From Ctenosaura bakeri (lineage: Eukaryota > Chordata > Lepidosauria > Squamata > Iguanidae), in contig CAOLHI010001025.1 in the NCBI GenBank assembly GCA_948474755.1, positions 1 through 64,000 of the forward strand: 64,000 bases of DNA, written 5' to 3'. The notes beneath the pieces were generated by a model that was not told the DNA's origin, searched no databases, and was given only the letters and a program-made list of their open reading frames with translations. This document shows, piece after piece, positions 33,577-44,462 of this stretch. The position numbers were made by a program, and so were the translations under genes. Each line of letters starts with the position of its first letter. Position 1 is the first letter of the stretch.

Positions 33577-34194
33577 AATGCGATTCTTGGTTGCATCAAT
33601 AGGAGCATGGTGTCTAGAGCGAGGGAGCTAATGGTACCACTCTATCCTGCATTGGTTGGGCCTCATTTGGAATCCTGTGTTCAGTTCTGGGCATCTCAAT
33701 TCAAGAAGGATATCGACAAGCTGGAGCGTGTCCAGAGGAGGGCGACCAAAATGGTGAAGGGTCTGGAAGTCATGGAGCCCTATGAAGAACGCCTTAGGGA
33801 GCTGGGGATGTTTAGTCTGCAGAAGAGAAGGTTGAGAGGGGACATGATAGCCATGTTTAAATATTTGAAGGGATGTCATGTTAAGGAAGGAGGGGGCTTG
33901 TTCTCTACCATTCCAGAGACTAGGATAAGGAGCAATGGACTCAACCTGCAGGAAAGGAGATTCCACATGAATGCCAGGGAGAACTTCCTGACAGTCAGAG
34001 CTGTCCGGCAGTGGAAGATGCTGCTGCCTCCATGGAGTGTGGTGGAGTCTCCTTCTTCTTTTGAGGTTTTTAAGCAGAGGCTGGATGGCCACATGTTGGG
34101 ACTGCTTTGATGGGTGTTCCTGCATAGCAGGAGGCTGGACTAGATGGTCCCTGGGGTCTCTTCCAAATCGATGATTCTATGATTCTACGATTCT
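33577..34194 (+). mobile_element. CR1 LINE 3' end, open frame of 185 codons
   Basis: Encodes [55 protein letters not shown] and [20 protein letters not shown], then the tail ATGATTCTATGATTCTACG. Long uninterrupted frame but no upstream RT or endonuclease. Confidence 0.92.
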
Positions 34195-34515
34195 GCCATG
34201 CAGGAAGACATAATCCAAGCACTTCCTTTGACAGATGGCCATCCAGCCTTTCTTTAAAAACCTCCAAAGAAGGAGACTCCACCACACTCCCAGGCAGCAA
34301 CCTATTCCACTGACAAACAGTTCTTAGCATCAGGAAATTCTTCCTAATGTTTAGGTGGAGTCTCTTTTCCTGTAGTTTGAAACCATTACTCCATATCCTT
34401 GTCTCTGAAGCAGCAGAAAACAAGCTTGCTCCATCTTCTGTATGACATCCCTTCAAATATTTAAATGTATCCATCATGTCACTCCTTATCCTTCTCCCCT
34501 CCAGGCTAAAGCATT
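34195..34515 (-). mobile_element. CR1 LINE 3' end, tail-to-tail with previous copy
   Basis: Starts at the 3' UTR word CTGCCATGCAGGAAGACA and includes the EKRLHLNIRKNFLMLR region on the minus strand. Its own (ATTCTATG)n end is fused with that of the plus-strand copy. Confidence 0.85.
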
Positions 34516-34878
34516 GCCCTGCATTTAAATTCACGCTTGAGAAGGCACGATGCCACTCATCCTAAAGCTACAGATTGCCTGTTGTAGCTCAGGACTCCAA
34601 TATTAGAGAGACAGCAGCTTCATTTTGGGTCCTACTCTGAATTGTAAGTGATGGGGGAGAGCTCCTTACCCCAGTGTAGCTGGATGAGCATCTCCTGCCA
34701 CACACAGTGCCCTGCTTGGACCACAGGATGGTGATGTCTATGACCACTTTTTTATCTCCAAAACTCCAAGAAGTATGAGAACATTAAAGTCATCATTAAC
34801 TTTTCCAAAGCATAACCTTCAGGAAGGCTTGAAGGAATACTTCTCAAATCAACACTTAAAAAGGGTTGGAGAGACTGA

Positions 34879-35084
34879 GGCCATTTCCGCACTAGACTGT
34901 TATGGCGCTATGATTCCACTTTCAACATCCTATGGATTCCTGGGGTTTGCAGTTTAGGGAGGGGCCTCAAAGGCCATCAAGTCAAAGGCCCTCAAAGGCC
35001 CCTCCTGAAACTGCAAACCCCAGGAATCCATAGCATGTTGAAAGTGGAATCATAGTGCTATAACAGTCTAGTGCGGAAATGGCT
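34879..35084. mobile_element. M-family MITE, complete, TGA target duplication
   Basis: GGCCATTTCCGCACTAGACT and AGTCTAGTGCGGAAATGGCT; TGA stands at 34876-34878 and 35085-35087. Centre contains a short local duplication of TCAAAGGCC. Confidence 0.9.
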
Positions 35085-35149
35085 TGAGCTTGAGAGAGAC
35101 AGAGAGGGAGAAAGGAAAATCAAAACCATATAATCATAGAGGAGGAAGG

Positions 35150-35330
35150 GACTTCAGGTCATCTTTTCCTTGCTGTAGAGAAATGCTGTTTTCTGTGCAG
35201 AAAAAAACTGTGCCAATTTTGCACCCAATAATTTCCAAACTGTGAAGATTCTCATCAGTGCAGAATCTTCCTTGTTTTCCAATACCTGAGAAACACACTT
35301 TCCAACCCTTTGCGAACATATGCTAATATT
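35150..35330. repeat. TTTTCTGTGCAGAAAA repeat, copy 2
   Basis: GAGAAATGCTGTTTTCTGTG and AGATTCTCATCAGTGCAGAA match the copy at 59205-59470 in order (there GATGTTCTCATCAGTCC-like). Confidence 0.5.
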
Positions 35331-36282
35331 TTTCCCCCTCTCTAGAATACCTCCATTGTATTTGCAGGTATAAAAATTTGGTCCTGACTAGAGCACCGAA
35401 AAGTCACCTTTATTCCTGTTGCAAAGAAGAAAAAGAGAACAACCCCAGAATTTGTGCATTTCTCTCTCTCCCCCTGTATAGGTGTGTGCATTAAAAACCC
35501 CCCACTTCTCTCACAGCTTGAGGTTCAAAGTCTGCAGGTTTTAATTTCCGTCTGAAAATGATTTGTTTTCCCTCTACGCTCGCACCCATGAGGCTATGAC
35601 GGCAATTACAGGAAATAGGGGAAAAGACCTGCCGTTTAGTCACTGGGAAATTTTTAATCACTTGCCACCACTCTGTTTTCTTCCCGTCTCAAAAAGAGAT
35701 GCCCTGCATTGAACCGCTCAAAAGGAATAACTCCTTTTCCAAAGTCCGGGCTGTTGTCTGAGCCAAAGAGCCAACCACGGAGGCGTTGGGGGGAGAGGGA
35801 CCCCTTGTCGATAGCTCGCATCCCTGAGTACATTGGGAAGTTCATTAAAAGAAGACGGTGTCCTTTTTGCTGCCGGGCTAATCTTTATTAATGAGGCAAG
35901 CAGCATCCAAAGAGATGGAGAGCTTCCCTGAGAGAATCAGACAGGCCCCGCGAGAGACATGCCAGATCCTGTGGTCGAACCGCACCATGGGGCTTTTCAA
36001 ATTAGCACATTTATTTATTTTAATTCCTCACTGTCTGACCCCATAAAGGAGCAGCCTCGTTGACTCTTAACAGCATTAGACAAAACTCCGCTGCCACGTC
36101 ACATCTGCTCTGTCTCGTTGTGGTTGAAAAGACCGCTGAGGGTTTTTAAACCAGGTTCTGCTCAAAACTGGGACCCTCCAGAAGTGTCCCATCACCCTAG
36201 GCTAATTCAGGCTGATGGGAGATGTAGTCCAAGCTATCAAGGGGGGTGGATCAGCTTGGAGGAGCTTGACTGAGGCTATAAT
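35331..36282. other. LPP intron, repeat-poor stretch
   Basis: About 950 bp with no copy of the families around it. 35880-35900 includes GCTAATCTTTATTAATGAGG. Cannot tell conserved non-coding DNA from neutral sequence without a comparison. Confidence 0.35.
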
Positions 36283-36915
36283 CTAGAATCATAGGGTTAG
36301 AGGAGACCCCCAGGGCCAACCAGTCCAGCCTCATTCTGCCATCGAGGAAGACAAAGTATTCCCAATAGAAGGCCATCCAGCCTCTATCTAAAAATCTCCA
36401 AAGAAGGAGACTCCACCACACTCCCAGGCAGCAGTCCATCTGTTCTTGCCATAGAATCACAGAAATGTAGAGTTGGAAGAGACCCCAGGGGCCATCCAGT
36501 CCAACCCCCTTCAGCCATGCAGGAACACCCTCAAAGCACTCCCGACAGATGGCCATCCAGCCTCTGCTTAAAAACCTCCAAGGAGGGAGACTCCACTACA
36601 CTCCATTGAGGCAGCAGATTCCACTGCCGGACAGCCCTGACGGTCAGGAAGTTCTTCCTGAGGTTCAGGTGGAATCTCCTTTCCTGCAGCTTGAATCCAT
36701 TGCTCCTTGTCCTGGTCTCTGGAGCAGCAGAAAACAAGCCCTCTTCCTAATGTTTAGATGGAATCTCTTCTTCCTGAAGTTTGAAGCCATTGCTGCATGT
36801 CCTAGTCTCTGGGGCAGTAAAAAACAAACTTGCCCCATCTGCTATATGACATCCCTTCAAATATTTAAACATGGCTATCATGTCACCTTTGAACCTTCTC
36901 TTCTCCAAACTCATA
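36283..36915 (-). mobile_element. Three CR1 fragments in tandem
   Basis: 36283-36449 and 36455-36740 each begin with a TAGAATCA(C/T)AG-type 3' end. 36741-36915 resumes at an internal point (CTTCCTAATGTTTAGATGG). They are distinct subfamilies in one orientation, so this is sequential insertion into CR1 or recombination between copies. The middle copy is the youngest by similarity to consensus. Confidence 0.85.
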
Positions 36916-37347
36916 TTGAAACATAGGGTTCTACGATCTCAGGGAAGTGAACAATATAGAAAATTTAAAACATTTCCCAATTAATGCCATAAACATTTTT
37001 TAAAGGATTACAAAAAAAAAACAAGCAAAAATTAAAAGCACTTTAAAAGTTACAACACTTTCAATTACTTTTTGATCCCTGTAATGATTACCAAGAGCAC
37101 ATTGCTTTTTCAAAGTAACCTCTCAAGCTCTGTTGTACGGTGCTGCGGGGTATACACAAAGGTGAACAGGACACCTTTTTTGTCTGCTTGTCTATAATTC
37201 TGCAAATTGTGTCCCTGGGACATTTGTCCTGCCTGGCTCTGATCTCTCTTGCTGCTCCCATACCCTCCAACTGTCCTCACTGGCTGGGGAGAGCCTCTAT
37301 TAAACCTGATTCATTCTGCTTCTCCAGCTGCTTTTAAAATGTCCCAA

Positions 37348-37805
37348 GGCCTTTCCACACTACACAGTTATTGCACAATAATTACACTTAACTACTATGG
37401 CTGCAACCTATGAAATCCTAGGGTTTGTAGTCTTGGGAAGTACCGGAACTCTCTGGCTGGGAATTCTAAAAATCCCCCCCTGAACTGCAAATCTCATGAT
37501 TCCATAGAACAGAATGGTGGCAATTATTTATTTATTTTTATTTATTTATTTGTATCCGCCTCTCCATATGGATCGAGGCGGCGAACAACTTACAAATAGC
37601 ATGTATTTCGAAACATTTCTATACATGCCCCCAACAAGCTGGGTACTCATTTTACCGACCTGCGGGAGGAAGGAAGGCTGAGTCAACCTTGGAGCCCGGC
37701 AGGATCGAACTCAGAACCTTGTGGCTTGCAGTACTGGCATTTAACCACTGCGCCACCACGGCACAGTGGAATCATAGTGCAATAGCTGTGTAGTGCGCAA
37801 AGGCC
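37348..37805. mobile_element. Older MITE interrupted by SINE
   Basis: Left arm GGCCTTTCCACACTACACAG; right arm after the SINE is AGTGGAATCATAGTGCAATA and TGTGTAGTGCGCAAAGGCC. Related to, but distinct from, the M family (ATGGCTGCAACCTATGAAAT in the arm). Confidence 0.75.
37530..37763 (-). mobile_element. tRNA-type SINE (S family)
   Basis: Minus strand GTGGCGCAGTGGTTAAATGC, AAGGTTCTGAGTTCGATCC, GGTCGGTAAAATGAGTACCC and CCATATGGAGAGGCGG with an AT-rich tail. Confidence 0.92.
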
Positions 37806-38060
37806 CCTGGTTTCTCTCTGCTCGTCCCACTTTGTCCTTAGCTCACTGCAGCTGCTGCAAACGGCGTTCAAAGCACAAACATTGTTTGTACTCAGCTCAG
37901 AAGAGGGGAGGGGATGGAAAATTACCCTTCCCAGTTGGCTCAGGCAAAAGCAAACTGCTGCAATCTCTCCTAGGTCAACCTACAACTTCTGCCATCTTGA
38001 CCACACTCAGATTTTGCTTGGCCCCATGCATCGTGGTATTCATCCGTGAAATGCTGGAGG

Positions 38061-38790
38061 GTGTGCCTTATCATCCCACCAACTCCACACCAATGCGGAC
38101 AGGCGTATTTTTCACTGCTTTAATTCCCCCTCCCTCAATTTCTCTCACCAAGACACTTGGCTGGCCTGCTCCTGACCTCTCTTGCTGCTCCTGAAACAGG
38201 AGCAATAACATCTCTGAACTTTTTCAACACCCTGAAGTGCCCGGGAAGGTTCCTAGCATCACGCTGCTTAATTAACTGTAATCCCCGATTAGCAAGCATT
38301 AAGGGTGGATTAAAAAGGAGAAAGGCACCTAAGCTATGATGCAAAAAAAAGATAAAAAAACAAATAAAGCTCTGAAGTGTGCTTCCGAAAGGTTGACTTT
38401 TCTTGTCGTTATTCCGTGGCTTCGGCTTGCTCTTCTCCAAGCCCTTCTGAAGCAGCTGAAACCCACAACCAAGAATAGAGGCGCAGCACGTTTTTCAAGT
38501 CAACACCTCTTCGTTCCTTGTTGGACTCCAGTAGGAAGAATAATGGAGATTAGTCGAGCCGGAGGGATGGGCAGAGAAACGGTTTCCTCCTCTCTTTCCA
38601 TGTTATGAACAGAAGTTCTATCAAATTCATGGGAGGACCCACAGACTTAAGGGGGTCAATTCCCTTTTGATGTTCTGCCATGACTCCCCCCTCTTTCCTT
38701 TTGGATTACAACCAGCCAAACGGGAACGACAATCTTCTCTCCTCTGCCAACCTTCAGCACCCTCTCCCCCTCTCTCATCTACAAGACCAA
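38061..38790. other. LPP intron, unassigned
   Basis: No recognised element. 38160-38290 has CTCTTGCTGCTCCTGAAAC, similar to text in the dispersed repeat at 37235, which may mark its extension. Confidence 0.35.
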
Positions 38791-38834
38791 GGCCATTTCC
38801 GCACCACACAATTATAGTGCTATTATTCCACTTT

Positions 38835-39531
38835 CTTTCTTTTTTTTTTTTGCAAATTTTTTTTATTAAAGATTTTAATTAAAAATAAAAAAAACCCTCC
38901 CCATTTCCAAGCTTGTTTTCCCATTGAATCTGCGTGTATCCATTCATACATAATTGTTGCTTACTCAAGGGGTTTGTTACATCTTACATTGTTAGACAAT
39001 TGCTTTGTTACCTTACCACTTTGTTACATCATTACATTATTATTTTACCTTGCTACATTATTACATTGCACTACTTACAATTTTTTATTTTTATTTTTAT
39101 TTAATTATTTATTTGTATCTCGCCTCTCCATATGGATTGAGGCAGCGAACAACTTACAAATAGCATGTATTTCGAAACATTTCTATACATGCCCCCAACA
39201 AGCTGGGTACTCATTTTACCGACCTGCGGAAGGATGGAAGGCTGAGTCAACCTTGGAGCCGGGCAGGATCGAACAATCTTGCTTTTACAATCTTTTTTTT
39301 TTTTTTACAATATTGCTTTATTCTTATTTCTTTTCTTTTCTTATGTCTTTATCCAATCCAAAACTTCTCTCCATTCCCTTTCAAAGTTCTGGATAGGTTT
39401 ATTTCTCAAAGAAAATGTTAACTTTTCTGTCTCTACCATATCCAGGACTTTTAATTTCCATTCTTCTATATCAATATATTTCCTTTCTTTCCAATAGTGC
39501 GCATATATCAGCCTTGCAGCAGTTATCAGAT
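38835..39531 (-). mobile_element. L1 LINE 3' end with 14-bp target duplication
   Basis: The minus-strand frame ends ARLIYAHYWKERKYIDIEEW and EKLTFSLRNKPIQNF, the C terminus of L1 ORF2. The 3' end at left has AATAAA and an A tail. TATTATTCCACTTT is duplicated at 38821-38834 and 39532-39545. The body is interrupted by a SINE (39080-39274). Confidence 0.9.
39080..39274 (-). mobile_element. tRNA-type SINE (S family), 5'-truncated
   Basis: Tail, CCATATGGATTGAGGCAGCG, GGTACTCATTTTACCGACC and GGGCAGGATCGAAC; the A box is missing. Nested in L1. Confidence 0.88.
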
Positions 39532-39660
39532 TATTATTCCACTTTGAACTCCCTGTGGAATTCTGGGGTTTGTAGCTCTCTGGCAAAGAATTCTCAATGC
39601 TCCTCCCTAAACTGCAAACTCCAGGATTCCATGAGATGTTGAAAGTGGAATAACAGCACC

Positions 39661-39908
39661 AGGGAGCCCTGGTGGCGCAGTGGTTAAATGCCGGTACTGC
39701 AAGCCACAAGGTTGTGAGTTCGATCCTGCCGGGCTCCAAGGTTGACTCAGCCTTCCATCCTTTCGCAGGTCGGTAAAATGAGTACCCAGAGTGTTGGGGG
39801 CATGTGTAGAAATGTATCGAAATACATGCTATTTGGAAGTTGTTCGCCGCCTCGATCCATATGGAGAGGCAGGATACAAATAAATAAATAAAAATAAAAA
39901 TAAATATT
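39661..39908 (+). mobile_element. tRNA-type SINE (S family), complete
   Basis: Best copy of the family: GGAGCCCTGGTGGCGCAGTG, AAATGCCGGTACTGCAAGCC, AAGGTTGTGAGTTCGATCC, GTCGGTAAAATGAGTACCC, CGCCGCCTCGATCCATATGG and (AAAT)n. The A box (TGGCGCAGTGG) and B box (GAGTTCGATCC) spacing suits an internal Pol III promoter. Confidence 0.94.
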
Positions 39909-39929
39909 CTAGTGGGGAAATGGGTCAGA

Positions 39930-40840
39930 ATCACAGAATTATAAAATCTTATAATTGGAAAGGGCATCATGGTCCATCAAGTCCAACCTTGCACTCAGTG
40001 CAGGAAATCCTGTTAAAGCATCCCGAGCAGGTAGCTGTCTAGCCTCCCTTTGAAGACATGAAGAGAAGGAGGTCCACCACCTCTCTAGGCAATTGTTTCC
40101 ATTGCCCAACCGCTCTCACCACCAAGAACTTCCTCCCAACGTTCACTCAAAATCTACCTTCCTTTAACTTCAAACCACTTGCCCTGGTCCTACTTTCTTG
40201 GGCAGCAGAGGACAGGTCTGTTGCTTCCCCTGAGGGGCCATCAGGTTCCCTCTCAGGCCCTTTTCGCACGCAGTTTTTTTTTGCGCGAGGGCCCCTTAAG
40301 CATCGCGTAAATGGGAGCGTCGCATAAATGGGAGCGTCAGTCCGTACAATGCACTCCCACTCCCACGACGCTCATGGGACGATCACGCATTTTATTTTTT
40401 TCACCTCTAAGCCAAAAATACTGCGCGATTGCGCAATGCTCGCGGGGCCCTCACGCACTTACCTGCGTGCGGTACGCCAAACAAGCCGTCCTGGTCGCGC
40501 TTCCTCCCCCAGCACAGCCTACAGCTCCCAGGCTGCGCTGCGAAAGGAAGAGGTGGGGTGCGAGCGCGACGGTCGCACTACCAGGAAGTGACCTGTGGGA
40601 TGAAGGAGCGGGGAAGCGGCAGCGTTCCGGATGAGGCTTCTTGCATGAGACGCCCCCCCAGCTGCGCAAACGGGTAACGTGCGAAAAGGGCCACAGTCTT
40701 CTCTTCAGCAAGCTGAACGTGCCCAGCTCTCTCCACCTTTTCTTGCTCTGAATCTGCTCCAACTTGTCTACATCCTTCCTAAAATAAGGTGCCCAGAACT
40801 GAATGTAGGATTCCAGAAGAGACCTTACTAGTGTAGGATA
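39930..40840 (-). mobile_element. CR1 LINE (older subfamily) split by GC-rich element
   Basis: 39930-40255 (AATCACAGAATTATAAAATC, CATCAAGTCCAACC) and 40693-40840 (AGTCTTCTCTTCAGCAAGCT, GCCCAGAACTGAATGTAGG) belong to one copy. Confidence 0.82.
40256..40692. mobile_element. GC-rich TIR element, copy G4
   Basis: GGCCCTTTTCGCACG and CGTGCGAAAAGGGCC are perfect inverted ends. Flanks TCA and ACA are a 3-bp duplication with one change, checked by the CR1 reading through the gap. Carries CACTTACCTG at 40456-40465 and GCGCGATTGCGCAATGCTCG. A direct repeat of GGGAGCGTC.. (AAATGGGAGCGTC twice at 40311 and 40326) lies near the left end. Confidence 0.9.
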
Positions 40841-40984
40841 AAGTGGGTTTGGACTTCAGCTCACAGAATCCCTGACCATCAGTCATGCAGAGCAGGACTT
40901 ATGGGCGATGAAGTCCAGAACATCTGGAGGACCAAAGGTCAAGAACCACTGGACCAGATGCCCCTTGCAACTCTGTGATTCTAA

Positions 40985-41539
40985 TCTACTATATAAAAGT
41001 CAAAGTTTGTTTGTCTGTGTCAGGTGAAGACCTCATATGATTGGCTGTGTGAGGCGAAGACTTCATATGATTGGCTGCCTGAGAAGATTCTATGGAATCC
41101 TGGGGTTTGCAGTGCAGGGAGGGAGACTTCATATGATTGGCTGTGTCAGGTGAGGATCTCATATGATAGGTGAGGACTCCATATGATTGGCTGCCTGAGC
41201 AGTTTCTATGGAATCCTGGGGTTTGCAGTTTAGGGAAGGGCCTTTAGAATTCTTAGCCAGAGAGCTCCCGGGTCTCAGACAACTGCATCTGTCTTGAATA
41301 GGTCGGCTGCTATGTAGACGAGGCCTAGCAGCAAGGAGGAGGGCGGTGTATTTCCCTCAAGAACCCAACCTCTGTATGTTAAAAACTCTGAATACAGATT
41401 GGATTGGGAAATATGGGGAAAAGTTACAGGGACTGGACAAGGTAGTTTGGGGAATTAGAGACACAGGATCTCAAATCTTTCTAACAAGTACTATCTATGA
41501 GAAAATAAAATGCTGGGCAGTGCCGGGTATATATGCTAG
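40985..41539 (+). mobile_element. Helitron, non-autonomous, H1
   Basis: Starts TCTACTATATAAAAGTC after an A and ends GCCGGGTATATATGCTAG before a T, the A|TC...CTAG|T insertion rule of Helitrons with no target duplication. A GC hairpin around GGGCAGTGCCGGG precedes CTAG. Near the left end CATATGATTGGCTG repeats four times. The middle contains TCTATGGAATCCTGGGGTTT, taken from an M-type MITE. No Rep/helicase frame. Confidence 0.88.
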
Positions 41540-42225
41540 TATGCTATATTTAGAAAGCAACAAATGGAGTTGTTGAAGGTGTGCCTAGGCAAGTCTCATT
41601 CTCCACACTGGTGCAGAAGGAGGCCCAAGGAGGCAATGTTTCGAGAAATTTCCCGGTAGGTGAGTGTCTTGGACCTGCTCCTCCGAGACCACTTATTCCC
41701 ACTTGCTATTTGTGTGCATGCGTGCGTGCTGGTGTGGCAGGGACGGGAGGGAGGAGAACTTGTTGACAGCTAAAAGGTAAAAGCAAATATTGTATTTTTA
41801 GAGCACCGTGCTGTCTTTTACAGGCATCTCCGCTGCGAGCGGCCGTTCCTCTGACACTAAGCTGAGCCACCGCACAAAAAATAAAGGAGACAGAGGGGAA
41901 AACACATGCACGCACAGACACACACACACACGTACTGTGGCAACCGTACTTCCAGGCCATAATGAGTCACTGTCCAAAGTCTAAAATGAGGAATAAATAA
42001 TTTTATGGGAGCTGTCGTTGCTCCTGGAGGCATAAGAGCGGGGAGGAAAACCACCCTGGAGAGTCAACATTCTCCAAAATGTCCCGGTTCCCATTTTGAC
42101 CCACTTCCCCCTTTGTTTGAATGAGGCCTTTTAACATTTCCACAGATCCAAATAGCAGCAGATGCCAAAGGATATCCTGGTCAAGTATTAAAAGGGGGTG
42201 GGAGGAATAAAAAGAACAGGGGTCC
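41540..42225. other. LPP intron with short CA repeat
   Basis: (CA)n at 41904-41932. No gene recognised. Confidence 0.45.
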
Positions 42226-42620
42226 ATTCACAATTATAGCAATTATAGCAGTTTGATTCCACTTTCACTGCTAGGGCAACATCCTATGCAATCCTGGGAT
42301 TTGTAGTTTAGGATGAGGTATTCAGCATTCTCAGACAGAGAGTTCTAGTGTGCCCCAGAACTGCACACTTCAAGATTCCATAGGGTGCTGCCGTGACAAT
42401 TAAAGCGGAATCATAGCGCTATAATTGTGTAGTGTAAAAGAACCCTAATTGCTATGGCAACATCCTATGCAATCCTATGATTCGCAGTTAAAGGAAAGTA
42501 CTTAGATTTCTTAGCCAGAGAACAATACTGCCTGACCAAACTAAAAAAGCCCAGGATTCTATATCTATATGATTATTGTGGAAACATAGTGCTATAATGG
42601 TGTAGTATGGAAGGGCTTTG
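42226..42620. mobile_element. Two older MITE copies in tandem
   Basis: 42226-42445 has arms around GCAACATCCTATGCAATCCT and GCTATAATTGTGTAGTG. 42446-42620 repeats GGCAACATCCTATGCAATCC and ends GCTATAATGGTGTAGTATGG. They differ from the M family in the arm sequence. Confidence 0.65.
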
Positions 42621-42954
42621 GTACAAACTGAACTACAGGAGTATGGGTTGTATTCCTCTACTACTTCAGCACCATCAATGCTGCAGTCTGAACAGCTATG
42701 TTGGAGGTGAAAGGATCTGCCACAGATGGCTATGTGGCAAACTAGAACTCCCAACCATAATGTCCCTCATCCAAACCATACCCTTACAGGCTGACGGAGC
42801 AATTCTCTCTCTCTTTTTTAAAAAATAATTTTATTAGGAAGAATTTTCGATTTATGACTACCCTAAGGAAAACCTATCACTTGGTTTTTGGGAGCTGAGA
42901 GAGCGTGATGCACCCAAGGTCACCCAGTGGGTTTCCATGGCTGAGTGGGGAATC

Positions 42955-43199
42955 TTTTATTTATTTATTTATTTGTATCCTGCCTCTCCACACAGATCGA
43001 GGCGGCGAACAACATGAAATACATTATACATTACAAATAGCATGTATGGTTTACAATGTGTTTTAGTTCATTGCCCCCAACAAGCTGGGTACTCATTTTA
43101 CCGACCTGCAGAAAGATGGAAGGCTGAGTCAACCTGGAGCCTGGCAGGATCGAACTCACAACCTTGTGGCTGCAGTACCAGGATTTAACCACTGCGCTG
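42955..43199 (-). mobile_element. tRNA-type SINE (S family), TGGGGAATC duplication
   Basis: Minus-strand B box GTTGTGAGTTCGATCCTGCC and tail (AAAT)n. TGGGGAATC stands on both sides, a target duplication made from the older SINE. Same subfamily as 14240 (extra ATGTATAATGTATTTCATG text). Confidence 0.88.
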
Positions 43200-43207
43200 T
43201 GGGGAAT

Positions 43208-43388
43208 CGAAGTGTAGTGTATCGGAGTGTAGTGGAGTCTCCTTCCTTGGAGGTTTTTAAGCAGAGGCTTGATGGCCATCTGTCGGGATTGATTTGAGGG
43301 TGTTCCTGCATGGCAGGGGGTTGGACTGGATGGCCCCTGGGGTCTCTTCCAACTCTAGAGTTCTATGATTCTACGATTCTATGAACTC
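43208..43388 (+). mobile_element. CR1 LINE 3' tail
   Basis: AGTGTAGTGGAGTCTCCTTC, TTTTTAAGCAGAGGCTTGAT and a TTCTATGATTCTACGATTCT end; very short 5'-truncated insertion. Confidence 0.9.
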
Positions 43389-43681
43389 TGCTCTCCAGGG
43401 CCTGTAGTCCAGTGCTCAAACAACTACACCATGCTGGCTCTCTGTTACTACTTACCTTGATCCAAGATGTTCTTGATCATTTTTAAAATGTCTAGTCCTC
43501 ACGCACAATTTAGTGCTAGAACATTCTCAGTGCATATTTGTATAGTAAGCTTTTGGTCCTCATGAGTGTAAGCTTCTGTTCTTTGTGTGTATTTGGGTCT
43601 GGATGTGTATTTTTCTTAGGAATGAAATAGGCAATATTGGGTGTAATCTGAGAAGTCCTGGCTCATCTGGCAACTGAAAGT

Positions 43682-44462
43682 AGAATCATAGAACTGTAGA
43701 GTTGGAAGAGACCCCAGGGGCCATCGAGTCCAACCCCCTGCTATGCAGGAACACCCATCAAAGCATTCCCAACAGATGGCCATCCGGCCTCTGCTTAAAG
43801 ACCTCCAAGGAAGGAGACTCCACCACATTCCACGGAGGCAGCAGCATCTTCCACTGCCGGACAGCTCTGACCATCAGGAAGTTCTTCCTGAGGTTCAGGT
43901 GGAATCTCCTTTCCTGCAGCTTGAATCCATTGCTCCTTGTCCTAGTCTTTGGAGCAGCGGAAAACAAGCCTGCTCCCTCCTCGACCTGACATCCCATCAA
44001 ACATTTAAACCTGGCTATCATGTCCCCTCTTAACCTTCTCTTCTGCAGACTAAACATACCTAGCTCCCTAAGGCGTTCTTCATTGGGCTTCATGGCTTCC
44101 AGACCCTTCACCATTTTTTTCGCCCTCCTCTGGACACGTTCCAGCTTGTTGATATCCTTCTTGAATTGAGGTGCCCAGAACTGGACGCAGGATTCCAAAT
44201 GAGGCCAGTGCAGAACAGAGTGGTACCATTACCTCCCTTGATCTAGACACCAAACTCCTATTGATTCAACCAAGAATCGTGTTGGCTTCCTTAGCTGCTG
44301 CATCACACTGCTGACTCATGTTCTGCTTGTGATCTACCAAGACTCCTAGATCCTTTTCACACTTACTGCTATCCAATCACACGTCTCCCGTCCTATACTT
44401 GTGACTTTCATTTTTTCTGCCCAAGTGCAGGACCTTACTTTTCTCTGTGTTGAAATTCAAAA
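43682..44462 (-). mobile_element. CR1 LINE 3' end, about 780 bp
   Basis: Minus strand encodes [52 protein letters not shown] and [20 protein letters not shown]; the right end reaches ESHKYRTGDV text. Confidence 0.92.

Larger units (their letters stand above)
37150..38060 (+). repeat. Unclassified dispersed repeat, copy 3, split by a MITE
   Basis: 37150-37347 and 37806-38060 join into one sequence that aligns with 13420-13700: CTTTTAAAATGTCCCA, then GTCCCACTTTGTCCTTAGC, CAGCTGCTGCAAACGGC and TTACCCTTCCCAGTTGG. Confidence 0.55.
38791..39925. mobile_element. M-family MITE, split by L1 and SINE
   Basis: Pieces: 38791-38834 (GGCCATTTCCGCACCACACA), 39532-39660 (ATTCCACTTTGAACTCC to GGAATAACAGCACC) and 39909-39925 (CTAGTGGGGAAATGGG). 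Together they make one element cut twice. Confidence 0.8.
42835..43440 (-). mobile_element. Sauria-type SINE split by an S-family SINE and a CR1
   Basis: Left half GGTCACCCAGTGGGTTTCCA and GGCTGAGTGGGGAATC; right half CCTGTAGTCCAGTGCTCAAA with CAACTACACCATGCTGGCTC. The two halves are contiguous in intact SINEs. Confidence 0.75.
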
